A program made the position numbers and the translations under genes. Positions 16,074-24,313 of a stretch of DNA of 64,000 nucleotides are shown here, one piece after another. The number at the start of each line of letters is the position of its first letter. Within the stretch, counting starts at the first letter, position 1. Location of the stretch: assembly GCA_964351865.1 (NCBI GenBank), contig CAYGPJ010000006.1:65175-129174 (forward strand). The letters are read 5' to 3'. The DNA is from JBCDJI01 sp964351865. Lineage in GTDB: Bacteria; Verrucomicrobiota; Verrucomicrobiia; Methylacidiphilales; JBCBYL01. The notes below the pieces were generated by a model that saw nothing but the letters and a program-made list of their open reading frames with translations, ran no database searches and was not told where the DNA came from.

Positions 16074-16415
16074 ATGATGACGAATACGAATGAACCAAAC
16101 GTGATTCACCATCATCACTATGTGGCGAGTCCGACTCCGGATACGGCCATGTGGCTGGAACTGCTGCCGGGATTTTTCTTTCAGACCTTCGGCATTGGTA
16201 ATCTCTATGCGGGCAACGTGGCGCTGGGTCTGATTCTGATGTTCAGCTATTGGGCGCTGAGTCTCGTTAATTTTTTCTTATGTTTTTTGTTGATTGGATT
16301 TCTGACCTGGCCGCTGACATTTGTCGCCTATATGATCATTGGCGCCATTACGGCGCGGTCTGCAGCCGAGAAAAAAGTTGAACAGGCATCCGCCTCATTA
16401 CAGCGGCAGGCCTAA
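16074..16415 (+). CDS. Small membrane protein resembling TM2-domain proteins
   Basis: 113 residues with a His-rich N-terminus (IHHHHYVA) and two or three hydrophobic segments: LLPGFFFQTFGIGNLYAGNVALGLILMF-like, then a longer LVNFFLCFLLIGFLTWPL stretch. The ratio of Gly and aromatic residues before the first segment recalls TM2 domains, but this is weak. Two TATAAT hexamers (16018-16023 and 16037-16042) lie upstream. It converges on the MBOAT gene, with an 18 bp overlap at the 3' ends. Function is not known. Confidence 0.6.
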   Translation: MMTNTNEPNVIHHHHYVASPTPDTAMWLELLPGFFFQTFGIGNLYAGNVALGLILMFSYWALSLVNFFLCFLLIGFLTWPLTFVAYMIIGAITARSAAEKKVEQASASLQRQA

Positions 16416-17777
16416 GGCGCGTCCCATTGTGGCCAGTCGTTGGGTCAGCGGAATCATCTGATCGCCCGGCATGCAACCGGTGCCCATGATCAGTAAATGC
16501 AGCCAGCACATGGTGACCTGAGTCACGATCAATCCTTTCAAGTATGCCACACCAGTCGGCCAGTGATGACCGTCCAGGCCTCGGCGATCGCGCTGCCACA
16601 TGTTGATGCAGACCACCACGGCTTGTAGGAAAGCGAACAGCAACCAGGCCAGCAAGTATTCTCCATTCACGGTGGGCCACTTGCTGGCAAACCAGCCGGA
16701 ATGCAGTAGGACAGCCGAAGCCAGAAAGACGATGAAGACATTGCGGAAACGATGATGCTCTTTACCGCCGAAGGGGAAGTAGAAAAATTTGAGCAGTAGT
16801 TTGCGGTTGTAGATATTCCAGCGGCGCCACTGTTCGATAAAGGATGGGGCCAGTAGCGGGAATTTAAAATTGGGAGCCAGGTCGGCTCCCAGAAAACGGC
16901 ACAGGGAAATGCTCAAATCATAGTGTGCGGATAGCCACAAATACCATTTCAGATATGTCAGGATCGCGCCGGACCAGATGGTGAGGATACCGGCTTGTTC
17001 GGACCAGATATCGAGCTGCACCCACGAGAGTATTTTGAACCCGATAATTTTTCCGACCGCGACGCCGAGTAACAGCCAACCGCGCTTATAGACAGCGGGA
17101 AAGTTGCCGTGATTTTTCCATTGGGCGGACGGGCTGAAGTTGAGATTGGCCGTGATTTGAGGAATGAAGGCCAGATAACTGAGATGTTCGAAGTATCCCG
17201 GTTTTTCAAACAGGCCTCTACGAAATTCATAGTAGTAATAGGCATAGCGTAGCAGCAGTCCGGTCAGTCCGATATCGCTGATCCAACTCCAAGTATGAGC
17301 GTGCTGGTAGCCGAAGTAATAAAGGCCCTTGGGAATTACCAGCGTGGTGAGGATGAGGACAGCCCAGAAGGCATGAGTTTTCCAGCGCCAGCCTCCGCCG
17401 TAATGCAGTAACGGATAGAGCACTGCGGTCACTCCCATAAAATAGAGGGCAAAACCGGGAAAGTTCCGGAAATAGAATGCCATCGACCCGAGGCCGAGTA
17501 CCATCAGGTAACTGCCTTTGCGGGCGGCCACGACCACCAACATGGCAATGGCTGCCAGCGTCCAGGTGTAGGACAGGCTGTTCGCCTTCTGGATCATTTC
17601 GGACATCAGCCAGGAGAGGGAACTCGATTCGCTTTCACAGGTTTGAGCTGCCCACGCCCAGACTAAGTAAAGTGTGATGAATGCTGCCAGCATTAGCGGA
17701 AACCAGCGCAGGCCGTACCAGATGTCGGCACGCTTGAGCGGGTTCTTGGGATGCAGTGACGATGCGTGAAAGGACAT
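16398..17777 (-). CDS. MBOAT-family membrane O-acyltransferase
   Basis: 459 residues with about ten hydrophobic segments. The signature is SFIEQWRRWNIYNRKLLLKF followed by FYFPFGG, equivalent to the FW.RWH..L..W...Y.Y.PLGG motif of AlgI/DltB-type enzymes. A histidine in LLHSGWFASKW further on is in the place of the catalytic HG.W histidine. MBOAT enzymes move acyl groups onto extracytoplasmic polysaccharides or other acceptors. No AlgJ/AlgX-like SGNH partner or polysaccharide genes flank it, so the substrate is unknown. It follows the CoaB-like gene with a one-base overlap, implying co-translation. Confidence 0.8.
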   Translation of the reverse strand: MSFHASSLHPKNPLKRADIWYGLRWFPLMLAAFITLYLVWAWAAQTCESESSSLSWLMSEMIQKANSLSYTWTLAAIAMLVVVAARKGSYLMVLGLGSMAFYFRNFPGFALYFMGVTAVLYPLLHYGGGWRWKTHAFWAVLILTTLVIPKGLYYFGYQHAHTWSWISDIGLTGLLLRYAYYYYEFRRGLFEKPGYFEHLSYLAFIPQITANLNFSPSAQWKNHGNFPAVYKRGWLLLGVAVGKIIGFKILSWVQLDIWSEQAGILTIWSGAILTYLKWYLWLSAHYDLSISLCRFLGADLAPNFKFPLLAPSFIEQWRRWNIYNRKLLLKFFYFPFGGKEHHRFRNVFIVFLASAVLLHSGWFASKWPTVNGEYLLAWLLFAFLQAVVVCINMWQRDRRGLDGHHWPTGVAYLKGLIVTQVTMCWLHLLIMGTGCMPGDQMIPLTQRLATMGRALGLPL

Positions 17778-18451
17778 TAGCGATGATGAGTTTCCAGCAG
17801 GCTAAGCAGAACCCGAGCCAGTTCGGTAGCATCTGCGGCAGGAAGAATGACACCATCGGACAAGCACACGCCAAATCCTTGCCCATAGGCCGGTCCGTTG
17901 GCCACACATGCATGGGTGGCGTTTTCTTCCAACTGCTGCAAGGCTTTAGTAATAATCCCGTCTGTAGTGCCGTTGGTTTCATATTTCCAGCCGACCAGTT
18001 GGGCAGTGGGAAACAGAGCTTTGAGCTGGCTGATGATTTTGATGAAGGGTTTCAGGTGTAGCGTGATGTTGCCAGATCGACTGGCCAGTTTGCTTTTTTT
18101 ATCCAAAATGTTGCCCTGATCATCACAAATACGCTCGACCACATAATCGGTCACGGCGGCGGCGTGCCAGACGGCATCATATGATCTATTCTTAGATACC
18201 TCCTTTAGTGAGCGCAGCAGACTCTCGCCGTCTGTAAAGCTAAGTTGTTCATGATCCGTTTCCGGTTCTGCCGCGGTGCAATATTCAGAGCGCAACAGCG
18301 TGACCGCATGGCCCTCGTTCTGAGCCAGACGGGTGAGGGCGGTTCCGAGTGATCCGGTAGAATGATTCGTGATTTTACGCACTCGATCGATCTCCGCGAC
18401 GGCGGGGCCGGTAGTGATGAGGATGCGACGGGCTTGCTTATTTGAACTCAT
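17777..18451 (-). CDS. Stand-alone phosphopantothenoylcysteine synthetase (CoaB-like)
   Basis: 224 residues matching only the CoaB half of bacterial Dfp/CoaBC. It has RILITTGPAVAEIDRVRKITN, then NHSTGSLGTAL (nucleotide-binding signature), AAAVTDYVVER, and LVGWKYET, where the usual motif is GFxxET. CoaB joins 4'-phosphopantothenate to cysteine. The decarboxylase half (CoaC) is missing, and no coaC lies nearby, so either CoaC is elsewhere or this is a divergent paralogue. It is the first gene of a two-gene unit with the MBOAT gene. Confidence 0.78.
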   Translation of the reverse strand: MSSNKQARRILITTGPAVAEIDRVRKITNHSTGSLGTALTRLAQNEGHAVTLLRSEYCTAAEPETDHEQLSFTDGESLLRSLKEVSKNRSYDAVWHAAAVTDYVVERICDDQGNILDKKSKLASRSGNITLHLKPFIKIISQLKALFPTAQLVGWKYETNGTTDGIITKALQQLEENATHACVANGPAYGQGFGVCLSDGVILPAADATELARVLLSLLETHHR

Positions 18452-18490
18452 AGGTAAAGTATCTGTGACTGATTGCCGGAGAGCCTAGCC

Positions 18491-19231
18491 ATGACTTATT
18501 TTCGATTCCATCTTGTTTTTACCCTGCCACTACTGGCGGTGCTGTTGTTGGCGGGCATCGCTGAATGGATAAACCCGCTGGTATTGGGAAGTGGCTTGCT
18601 GGTGCTGGTGCCGGTGATGATCTTCACCACCCCATGGGACAACTACGCAGCGAAGTGTGGTATCTGGGGGTTTTCTGAGGGTCAGTATTCACGCAAGGTC
18701 GGCTACCTGCCGGTGGAGGAGTACCTCTTTTTTGTGATCCAGTCGCTGCAGGCGATGGCACTGACGGTATTGGTGCTCAAATGGGGGGACTACCATTCTC
18801 TCGAATCGCTGAGTGACGCGGCACGCGGCAGCCGACTGATCAGCGGTGGGATCGTTTTTCTAGTTTGTATGGTTCTGGGGTTGCTGGTTTCCGCCAAGTG
18901 GCGGTATCGGGCTGGCGGTAAGTGGCATTATACCTGGCATCTCTTTTTCTGGTTCCTGCCGGTGGTGGCGTTGCAGTGGTGGATTGCCCCGGATGTGTTG
19001 CTACCCCGCTGGCCGGTGCTGGCGGTCGTAACCCTGATGCTGGGAACCTACCTGAGCTGGGCCGACTGGATGGCGATTAAACGCAACATCTGGTTCTTCG
19101 ATCATCAGCAGACAACCGGGGTTAACATCGGTGGCAAAATGCCGTGGGAAGAAGCAGCTTTCTTTTATTTAACCTCGTTGCTGGTCAGTCAGAGCTTTCT
19201 GATTCTATTGCCTGAAGCGTTGAGAATTTAA
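18491..19231 (+). CDS. Lycopene beta-cyclase, CrtYcd heterodimer-fusion type
   Basis: 246 residues from the ATG at 18491, which has GGAG about 10 nt upstream. It contains two tandem lycopene-cyclase (CarR-type) domains. The first has TTPWDNYAAKCGIWGFSEGQ and PVEEYLFFVIQS; the second has SWADWMAIKRNIWFFD and PWEEAAFFYLTS. The two P-E-E motifs are the known catalytic signature. It has six or seven hydrophobic helices. It converts lycopene to beta- or gamma-carotene at the membrane. No other crt gene is adjacent, so the remaining carotenoid genes must be elsewhere. Confidence 0.87.
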   Translation: MTYFRFHLVFTLPLLAVLLLAGIAEWINPLVLGSGLLVLVPVMIFTTPWDNYAAKCGIWGFSEGQYSRKVGYLPVEEYLFFVIQSLQAMALTVLVLKWGDYHSLESLSDAARGSRLISGGIVFLVCMVLGLLVSAKWRYRAGGKWHYTWHLFFWFLPVVALQWWIAPDVLLPRWPVLAVVTLMLGTYLSWADWMAIKRNIWFFDHQQTTGVNIGGKMPWEEAAFFYLTSLLVSQSFLILLPEALRI

Positions 19232-19343
19232 AGTAAGTTTCGGCTTTATACCGACTTATCGAAATTAGATTTTTGAGAGCCAGATTCGCCAGATCACCTC
19301 GAACCCGCTTGCACATTCTGAAAAATGTGTCACAAATATTCGC

Positions 19344-19757
19344 ATGAAATCATGGATATTTGGTGGTACCACACCGGCTTCGGTGGCAACAGACATTTCA
19401 ATGACGGTGTTACGGGTCGTGACAGGAGGCTGCATGGCCTATCTGCATGGGTTAGGTAAGGTGCCACCCACCGAAAGCTTTATCGGCTATGTGGGTAAGC
19501 TCGGATTTCCGCTTCCGGAGTTATTTGCGTGGGGAGCGGGACTTTCCGAATTGGTGTGCGGAATTTTATTGGCGCTGGGATTTGCGACGCGGGCTGCTGC
19601 CGGATTTATACTGGTGACGATGTTCGTGGCTATCTTCATTGCGAAGGCAGGTGAACCTTTGGCGGAGAGGGAACTGGCGGTTCTGTTTGCCGCTGCGCTA
19701 TTGCCTTTCCTGGTCTCCGGTTCCGGACGCTATGCGATTGATCGGTTGATCAAGTAA
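19344..19757 (+). CDS. DoxX-family membrane protein
   Basis: 137 residues with four hydrophobic helices. The pattern VLRVVTGGCMAYLHGLGKV at the start, then GFPLPELFAWGAGLSELVCGILLALGFATR-type residues, is typical of DoxX/YphA proteins. Members have been linked to quinol-related redox or sulfur stress functions, but this one cannot be assigned further. It is monocistronic, 112 bp after the cyclase gene. Confidence 0.85.
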   Translation: MKSWIFGGTTPASVATDISMTVLRVVTGGCMAYLHGLGKVPPTESFIGYVGKLGFPLPELFAWGAGLSELVCGILLALGFATRAAAGFILVTMFVAIFIAKAGEPLAERELAVLFAAALLPFLVSGSGRYAIDRLIK

Positions 19758-19812
19758 GCAATGTGGGAATGCCGGGATGGCATCACGGACAATAGTTCGA
19801 ACGCCGAACCTA

Positions 19813-19850
19813 TAAAAACAAAACCCCGCTGCGGCGCACCGAAGCGGGGT
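19813..19850 (-). terminator. Rho-independent terminator of the RRM gene
   Basis: Arms ACCCCGCT (19823-19830) and AGCGGGGT (19843-19850). On the minus strand the stem is followed by TTTGTTTTT. It lies about 20 bp past the RRM protein stop. Confidence 0.8.
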
Positions 19851-19872
19851 AAAGTTTTAATCGGATGGGCGA

Positions 19873-20199
19873 TTAACGGCGATATCCGCCGCGATCTCCT
19901 CCACCGCCACGGCGGTCTCCACCACCACGATGGCCTCCGCCTCCTCCGCCACGATCTTCTTTCGGGCGAGCTTCATTGACGTTGATCGCTCTACCGTCGA
20001 TTTCGTGTCCGTTGAGGGCTTCGATGGCTGCTTCTGCGGACGCTTTGTCATCGATAGTGACGAATGCAAATCCACGTGGGCGGTTGGTGTTACGGTCGAG
20101 GGGAATAAAGACATCGCTGACATCCCCATATTCTGCAAAGAGATCTTGTAGTTCTCCTTCTGTCGTTTTGAACGGCAAATTGCCGATAAACATTTTCAT
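19873..20199 (-). CDS. RRM-domain RNA-binding protein with Gly/Arg tail
   Basis: 108 residues. An RRM domain spans about residues 2-80, with RNP2 MFIGNLPF and RNP1 RGFAFVTI, both carrying the aromatic residues needed for RNA stacking. The tail is an RGG-like stretch (GGGGGGHRGGGDRRGGGGD). Its layout is that of cyanobacterial Rbp and plant glycine-rich proteins, often cold-induced. Translation could also begin at Met3. A roughly 200 bp gap upstream without other genes could hold a regulated leader, but no known element is recognised. Confidence 0.92.
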   Translation of the reverse strand: MKMFIGNLPFKTTEGELQDLFAEYGDVSDVFIPLDRNTNRPRGFAFVTIDDKASAEAAIEALNGHEIDGRAINVNEARPKEDRGGGGGGHRGGGDRRGGGGDRGGYRR

Positions 20200-20434
20200 A
20201 TTGGTGTTTTGTTGGTTCTTTCTAATGAAGTGGGCTGGAATCTTTTTGATTCATTCACTTCAGAGAAGACTGCAAACTCGTCTGCTGTTTCCGCTTTTCG
20301 GATCTCGATCCAGTTACCAACTCAATGTCGCTCAACTAATCACCAGTTTCGAATGTAGAACAATCTACTCTTGAGCCACAAAATGCGGTTTCTCCGAGGA
20401 ATTGCAAGGAGGAAATGAAGCTAGCGGCAGCGGC
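20200..20434. other. Upstream region of the RRM gene
   Basis: No ORF or repeat recognised. It must contain the minus-strand promoter of the RRM gene; a clear -35/-10 pair is not evident by eye. Confidence 0.4.
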
Positions 20435-20684
20435 TCAAACCGAGGAGCCACGATAGCGCATGGCTGATTTTTTAACATTTTCTTTGATGAATTGGGGCAC
20501 GACCCCCTGATGGCTCATGACGATCAGGGTACCTTTGGCTTGCAACAGGTGAGTTAAGGCGGGTTTCACTCAATTTTATACCGATTTCATGCAATCCGTC
20601 CATTAAGCGTTCCGGTAGGCACTAGAAAATATTTTCTGTTTTCCTTTGGGCCAGAGAGGCGCGTCTATATAAAGTGACAGGTCT
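20435..20684 (-). pseudogene. Possible degraded gene fragment, unidentified
   Basis: On the minus strand three coding-like segments lie in different frames. They read LYIDAPLWPKGKQKIF, then ERLMDGLHEIGIKLSET, then LTHLLQAKGTLIVMSHQGVV and on to MRYRGSSV and a stop at 20435-20437. Each looks like ordinary protein, but they need two frameshifts to join. The 5' side is cut by the MITE-like element at 20685. I cannot name the family. A chance run of coding-like sequence is the alternative. Confidence 0.3.
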
Positions 20685-20886
20685 GAATGGCACTAACTTA
20701 AGGATTTTCCTGTAGCCCGATGGAACGCGACCATCTTGGTCGCTGACTTGGGCGTCTCGCCCAAGTCTCTCTACGGGAAGCAGTTCGGCGAGACGCCAAA
20801 CTGTGCGACCGAGACGGTCGCGTTCCAGGCTAACGCCGGCAGCCATCCTAAAACGCCCCTAAGTTAGTGCCATTCGTGACAGGTCT
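20674..20886. mobile_element. 191 bp MITE-like element with 16 bp inverted ends and 11 bp target duplication
   Basis: The element proper is 20685-20875. Its ends are GAATGGCACTAACTTA (20685-20700) and the exact reverse complement at 20860-20875. The sequence GTGACAGGTCT is directly repeated on both flanks (20674-20684 and 20876-20886), as expected for a target duplication. The interior has no transposase. It holds nested palindromes: ACTTGGGCGTCTCGCCCAAG near 20746-20766, and a 22 bp near-perfect pair at 20722-20743 and 20805-20826. An 11 bp duplication fits IS4-type transposition, but the family is inferred. Confidence 0.75.
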
Positions 20887-20887
20887 C

Positions 20888-20921
20888 AAAAAAACTGCCC
20901 GCAAGCGGTGTGCTTGCGGGC
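20888..20921 (-). terminator. Rho-independent terminator of the lipoprotein gene
   Basis: Arms GCCCGCAAGC (20897-20906) and GCTTGCGGGC (20912-20921) with a 5 nt loop. On the minus strand the stem is followed by AGTTTTTTT. Confidence 0.85.
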
Positions 20922-20948
20922 GGTTTCGAAATGTAGTGGACGTAAGTG

Positions 20949-21269
20949 CTATTCAGCAGTCGCTTCGTGAATTTCTTTTTTTACTTTTTCGGCAGCCTCT
21001 TCGATTTCTGCTCCGGCTTTTTCCATGTTTTCTTTAATATCTTCTCCAGCCTGATCGAGACTTTCCCCCATTTTTTCAGCAGGGCCATCTTTTTCGGTGG
21101 CTTCTTCCACTGCTTCACTCATATCTTCAGCGGCTTTTTCCATGGAGTCTCCCATTTTTTCAAAGGGACTCTTGGGTTCTTCTTTCTGGCAGGCTGTCAG
21201 CAGCAGAGCCGCCGCTCCAGCGGTAAGAAAGGTTACGGATAGTTTGGTAATCATTGATTTAATACTCAT
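20949..21269 (-). CDS. Small acidic lipoprotein with amphipathic helical repeats
   Basis: 106 residues. A signal peptide with lipobox (LLLTAC, Cys near residue 27) marks it for lipidation. The mature part is very rich in Glu, Lys, Ala and Met. It repeats an 11-residue-like pattern (EKMGDSMEKAAEDMSEAVEEA, EKMGESLDQAGEDIKENMEKA) that should form a long amphipathic helix. It resembles LEA- or apolipoprotein-like and Lpp-like helical lipoproteins, but I do not recognise a named family. It ends in a strong terminator. Confidence 0.78.
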   Translation of the reverse strand: MSIKSMITKLSVTFLTAGAAALLLTACQKEEPKSPFEKMGDSMEKAAEDMSEAVEEATEKDGPAEKMGESLDQAGEDIKENMEKAGAEIEEAAEKVKKEIHEATAE

Positions 21270-21364
21270 GCGTTGAGACTATCAGGTCAGAGGCCAATTA
21301 GCCAGCAGGAACTCTGACGCAGCAATCTCCTACCTTTATAACCATCAGAGAGAGGCGAAAGTAT

Positions 21365-23182
21365 TTAGGGTGTGCTGGATTGAGTGACTTCAATCTGGTA
21401 AAATAACTGATCGGGGGCAGGTCCCGTATATTCATACTTTACGGTTTCCATGGGATTGGTATCCCCGTCACTCTGTGGAGAATTCATTTCGAGGAAAGTA
21501 GCGGCGTCGTACCAGTCCTTCAGGTTTTCTGAAATTTTGATGGTATAAGTCAGGCCCTGGTCAGCAAAGGCTTTGCGTCGTTTGAATTGGAATTGGGGTT
21601 TATTTCCTTCGAAATTAATCTGTAGCGGTAGCGTGGGTGAATTCTCATCAGGGGCCAGGTTGAAGGCAAATTCGAGCAGATTATTCAGGCCGTCCTGATC
21701 GGTGTCGCTCGTATCCAGCGCGCTGGCAGATCCCAGATGACGGGCCTTCCATTCGGAGAAAAAGAGGTCTCTGAGATTGATCGCTACTTCTTGCGACGAA
21801 GTCACTGTATTTTCTGTATCAACAGTTTCGATGCGGATCAGGTGTGAACCGAAAGCGAGCGAGTTGGGATTTAGGATGACCGATCCACTGGTAATATGCT
21901 GCTGAAAGGTTCCGTTGATATACAACTTAATGAGGTGCGGTGGGGCGGCGGTGTTAACTTGGATAGGAATCTCATCGGTTTGAATCAGGGTGGTTTGCTG
22001 CTCCGGAATGCTGAGAACCACTTGCTGAGTAACAGGGGTGGTGGGCTGGAGTAGGAATCCACGTAGCGCTCCGTTGTAGCTGCCGTAACCTACGATCCAG
22101 CCTGCATCGTTAATGTCTTCCGCACTGATGAGCACCCATCCCGAATTGGAGGGAATCAAATCGTTTAGATTCTGCATGGTGGTGCCATCCCAAAGAAATG
22201 CCCGGGAGGTTTCGTAGTCGTACACTTTATTAGTAAAGTTATTCAAATTGTTAACTTCAGTGAACTGTTGAGGTAATGGGTTGCCATTTGGGTCGAAGGT
22301 GGTGACGTGAGGTATCGAGGGTGCGGTCAGTGAGGACCCGACCACTTGGCCGAAGTTATTCATTCCCAGCGCGCGGCTCTGGCCTCCGCCGAGGTGGCCG
22401 AGTGCGGTGATGGCTCCATTGGTCCAGATGCAGGCAGTTTCCTGTCCGTCAATCTGGTCGCTGAATCCGGCAGCTTGTCCGAGATTGTTGACGGCATTGA
22501 TTTCTCCAAACGACCCATCAGGAAGATTGGGTAAGGTATTTTGGCTCTGCTTGCTTTTTAAAAAGCCGTGGCCGGCGGTGTTGCCTAGGCAGGTGCCGGC
22601 CAGATCTCCGTGTTGGTTCAAGGCGAAGGCGCGACTCGAGAAGGCTTGATTGAAGGTGAGCGGGGAAGCCAGCACCCCGCCTTCAAGTAGAAAGGCTTGT
22701 GGAAAGCGACTGGTGCCGATATAGAATCCAGCGATGTCTCCGGCATTATTGATGGTGAGGGCTTCAGAAGGTGAGGCGGGAAGCAGTACGCTGAGGTTGT
22801 CCTGAGAAAGGTCCGCATTCCAACGACAGGCCAGCACATTTGCCGAACTATCAGCATAGACTCCTACGACTACGTTGGCATCGTTGATGTCATGTGCTTT
22901 GGAGAAGGGGCGACCAGTCGAGATCAGCGGAGTGGGAGTGCCGTCCGGCTGCCAGAGGATCGCCTGCGGCTGGTTAAATTCATTATGGGAAGTGCCGACG
23001 ACAACACCTGCGGCATTGAGAGCCATGCCCAGCGATTCTACATCGCCAGCGGCAGGGTGTAATTCGGTGATAGTGTAAGCTGTTTCAGCGAAAGCAGAGA
23101 GACTCAATAATGGCAAGCAAGCCACCGCCAGAACCGTGCTGGTTCGGATGGGGTGGCATAAAAATGTGTAGATAGCCTGCAT
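21365..23182 (-). CDS. Exported HAF-repeat protein
   Basis: 605 residues with a Sec signal peptide (TVLAVACLPLLSLSAFAE). Residues about 45-375 contain repeats of the extracellular HAF type, seen as MALNAAGVVVG, AHDINDANVVVG, LTINNAGDIAG, ALNQHGDLAG, AVNNLGQAAG, GMNNFGQVVG and DINDAGWIVGYGSYNGA, which fold as a propeller-like structure. The middle has an Ig-like segment, and a calcium-loop motif DTDQDGLNNLLEFAFNL lies near residue 500, a common module before C-terminal domains in Verrucomicrobiota exported proteins. No anchoring motif is seen at the end. Function is unknown. Confidence 0.82.
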   Translation of the reverse strand: MQAIYTFLCHPIRTSTVLAVACLPLLSLSAFAETAYTITELHPAAGDVESLGMALNAAGVVVGTSHNEFNQPQAILWQPDGTPTPLISTGRPFSKAHDINDANVVVGVYADSSANVLACRWNADLSQDNLSVLLPASPSEALTINNAGDIAGFYIGTSRFPQAFLLEGGVLASPLTFNQAFSSRAFALNQHGDLAGTCLGNTAGHGFLKSKQSQNTLPNLPDGSFGEINAVNNLGQAAGFSDQIDGQETACIWTNGAITALGHLGGGQSRALGMNNFGQVVGSSLTAPSIPHVTTFDPNGNPLPQQFTEVNNLNNFTNKVYDYETSRAFLWDGTTMQNLNDLIPSNSGWVLISAEDINDAGWIVGYGSYNGALRGFLLQPTTPVTQQVVLSIPEQQTTLIQTDEIPIQVNTAAPPHLIKLYINGTFQQHITSGSVILNPNSLAFGSHLIRIETVDTENTVTSSQEVAINLRDLFFSEWKARHLGSASALDTSDTDQDGLNNLLEFAFNLAPDENSPTLPLQINFEGNKPQFQFKRRKAFADQGLTYTIKISENLKDWYDAATFLEMNSPQSDGDTNPMETVKYEYTGPAPDQLFYQIEVTQSSTP

Positions 23183-23272
23183 GAGTTGGTGGGATGTCTT
23201 ATGCGGAAACGGCGCGGGTAAAAAGAAAAAAAAGCGGTAGCTGGGGGCTTTCGCTCAATTAAGATTCAAGAT

Positions 23273-24262
23273 TCAGGATTCGTCGGCAGCTAAATCTTCG
23301 AATGACTGGATCAGTAATTTTAGAGATTCATGTTCGATACTGGAGAGTTTTTTCAACGATGAGCTCGTATTCGCCTCGATTTCAGGAGTCCAAGCCAGCT
23401 TTGAAAGCTCAAGGGCCAATTCGTCGGCAGTTGTCGAGACCGCTTTCCAGTCTCTGTTCTCGGATGCTGCTGAAAGAGAGGTGGTTTCCGTGTTTAAATT
23501 TAAAGATTTAGAGAGAGCCATGAGCAGTTTCACCTGAGCCTGGCACAAGTCAGAAGCGGAGTTGGCGGTATGCTGCTGCTGCCATAGGTGGAAAACATGG
23601 GCGGATTCTCGTAATGAAGTGGCTTGCCCGACCAGCCAGGCTTGCTCATCTGGCCACTTTTCTTCCCAATGCCGCGGCTGGCGTTCTTGCAGCGCGGCCA
23701 GATCGTAATTCAACTTGGGGTGACCGGCGGCCAGAATGTCGGGGGAGATTTCCTGGTGGCAGGCGACACAGGTATTCGCTCGGATGTAAAGGTCTTCCTG
23801 ATCGGTCATGCCTGAGGCCACGCGCTGTTGATGCGTATAATCGAGTCGGGTGTGGGATTGAATCCATTCGGACGATGGACCATGGCAGCTTTCACAGGAG
23901 ACACCTTCTTTGATCAGCTGCGGTGAGGCCAGCCGTTTGGCGGGAACTTGTGCCATCGGAGCGTGGCAGGAAGTGCAATTAGGGTGGGTGGCCGGATTTT
24001 CAATTTTGAGGGTATCGGCCATGCGCCGGGACCAGGCGGTGGTCAGGGTGGCATAGGATTTTGAATGGGGGTCGGACTGGTTCCAGATGGTGAATTGCTT
24101 ACTCATGGGGCCCGCGCCACCGTGGCACATCGACGTCTGGCAGCCGACGGCACCCATATAACCTGGCTTATCCTCGGGGAAGTTCAGGAAATCATAACCG
24201 TAGCTGTCATGGCTGTTGATTGCCAAAGCAATACAAAATGCCGCAATAATATAAAATTTCAT
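23273..24262 (-). CDS. Exported tetraheme cytochrome c
   Basis: 329 residues with an N-terminal signal peptide. Heme sites are CQTSMCH near residue 42 (CX4CH, non-standard), CTSCH, CESCH and CVACH, with candidate distal histidines such as AAGHPKLNYDL. The arrangement resembles the cytochrome c-554 / multiheme family used as a periplasmic electron carrier. The C-terminal third is helical and heme-free. It is transcribed divergently from the eight-gene electron-transfer run, 51 bp away, so the two units probably share control. The electron partner is not shown by the sequence. Confidence 0.88.
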   Translation of the reverse strand: MKFYIIAAFCIALAINSHDSYGYDFLNFPEDKPGYMGAVGCQTSMCHGGAGPMSKQFTIWNQSDPHSKSYATLTTAWSRRMADTLKIENPATHPNCTSCHAPMAQVPAKRLASPQLIKEGVSCESCHGPSSEWIQSHTRLDYTHQQRVASGMTDQEDLYIRANTCVACHQEISPDILAAGHPKLNYDLAALQERQPRHWEEKWPDEQAWLVGQATSLRESAHVFHLWQQQHTANSASDLCQAQVKLLMALSKSLNLNTETTSLSAASENRDWKAVSTTADELALELSKLAWTPEIEANTSSSLKKLSSIEHESLKLLIQSFEDLAADES

Positions 24263-24313
24263 AAGTAATAACTGCTTGTTTGAAAAAGCATTTTCCTGTT
24301 ACGTAGCTGCACC

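Noticed and set aside
20622..20846. 74-residue minus-strand ORF in the 20.7 kb element
   Set aside because: It crosses the element border and nested palindromes; the peptide shows no family features.
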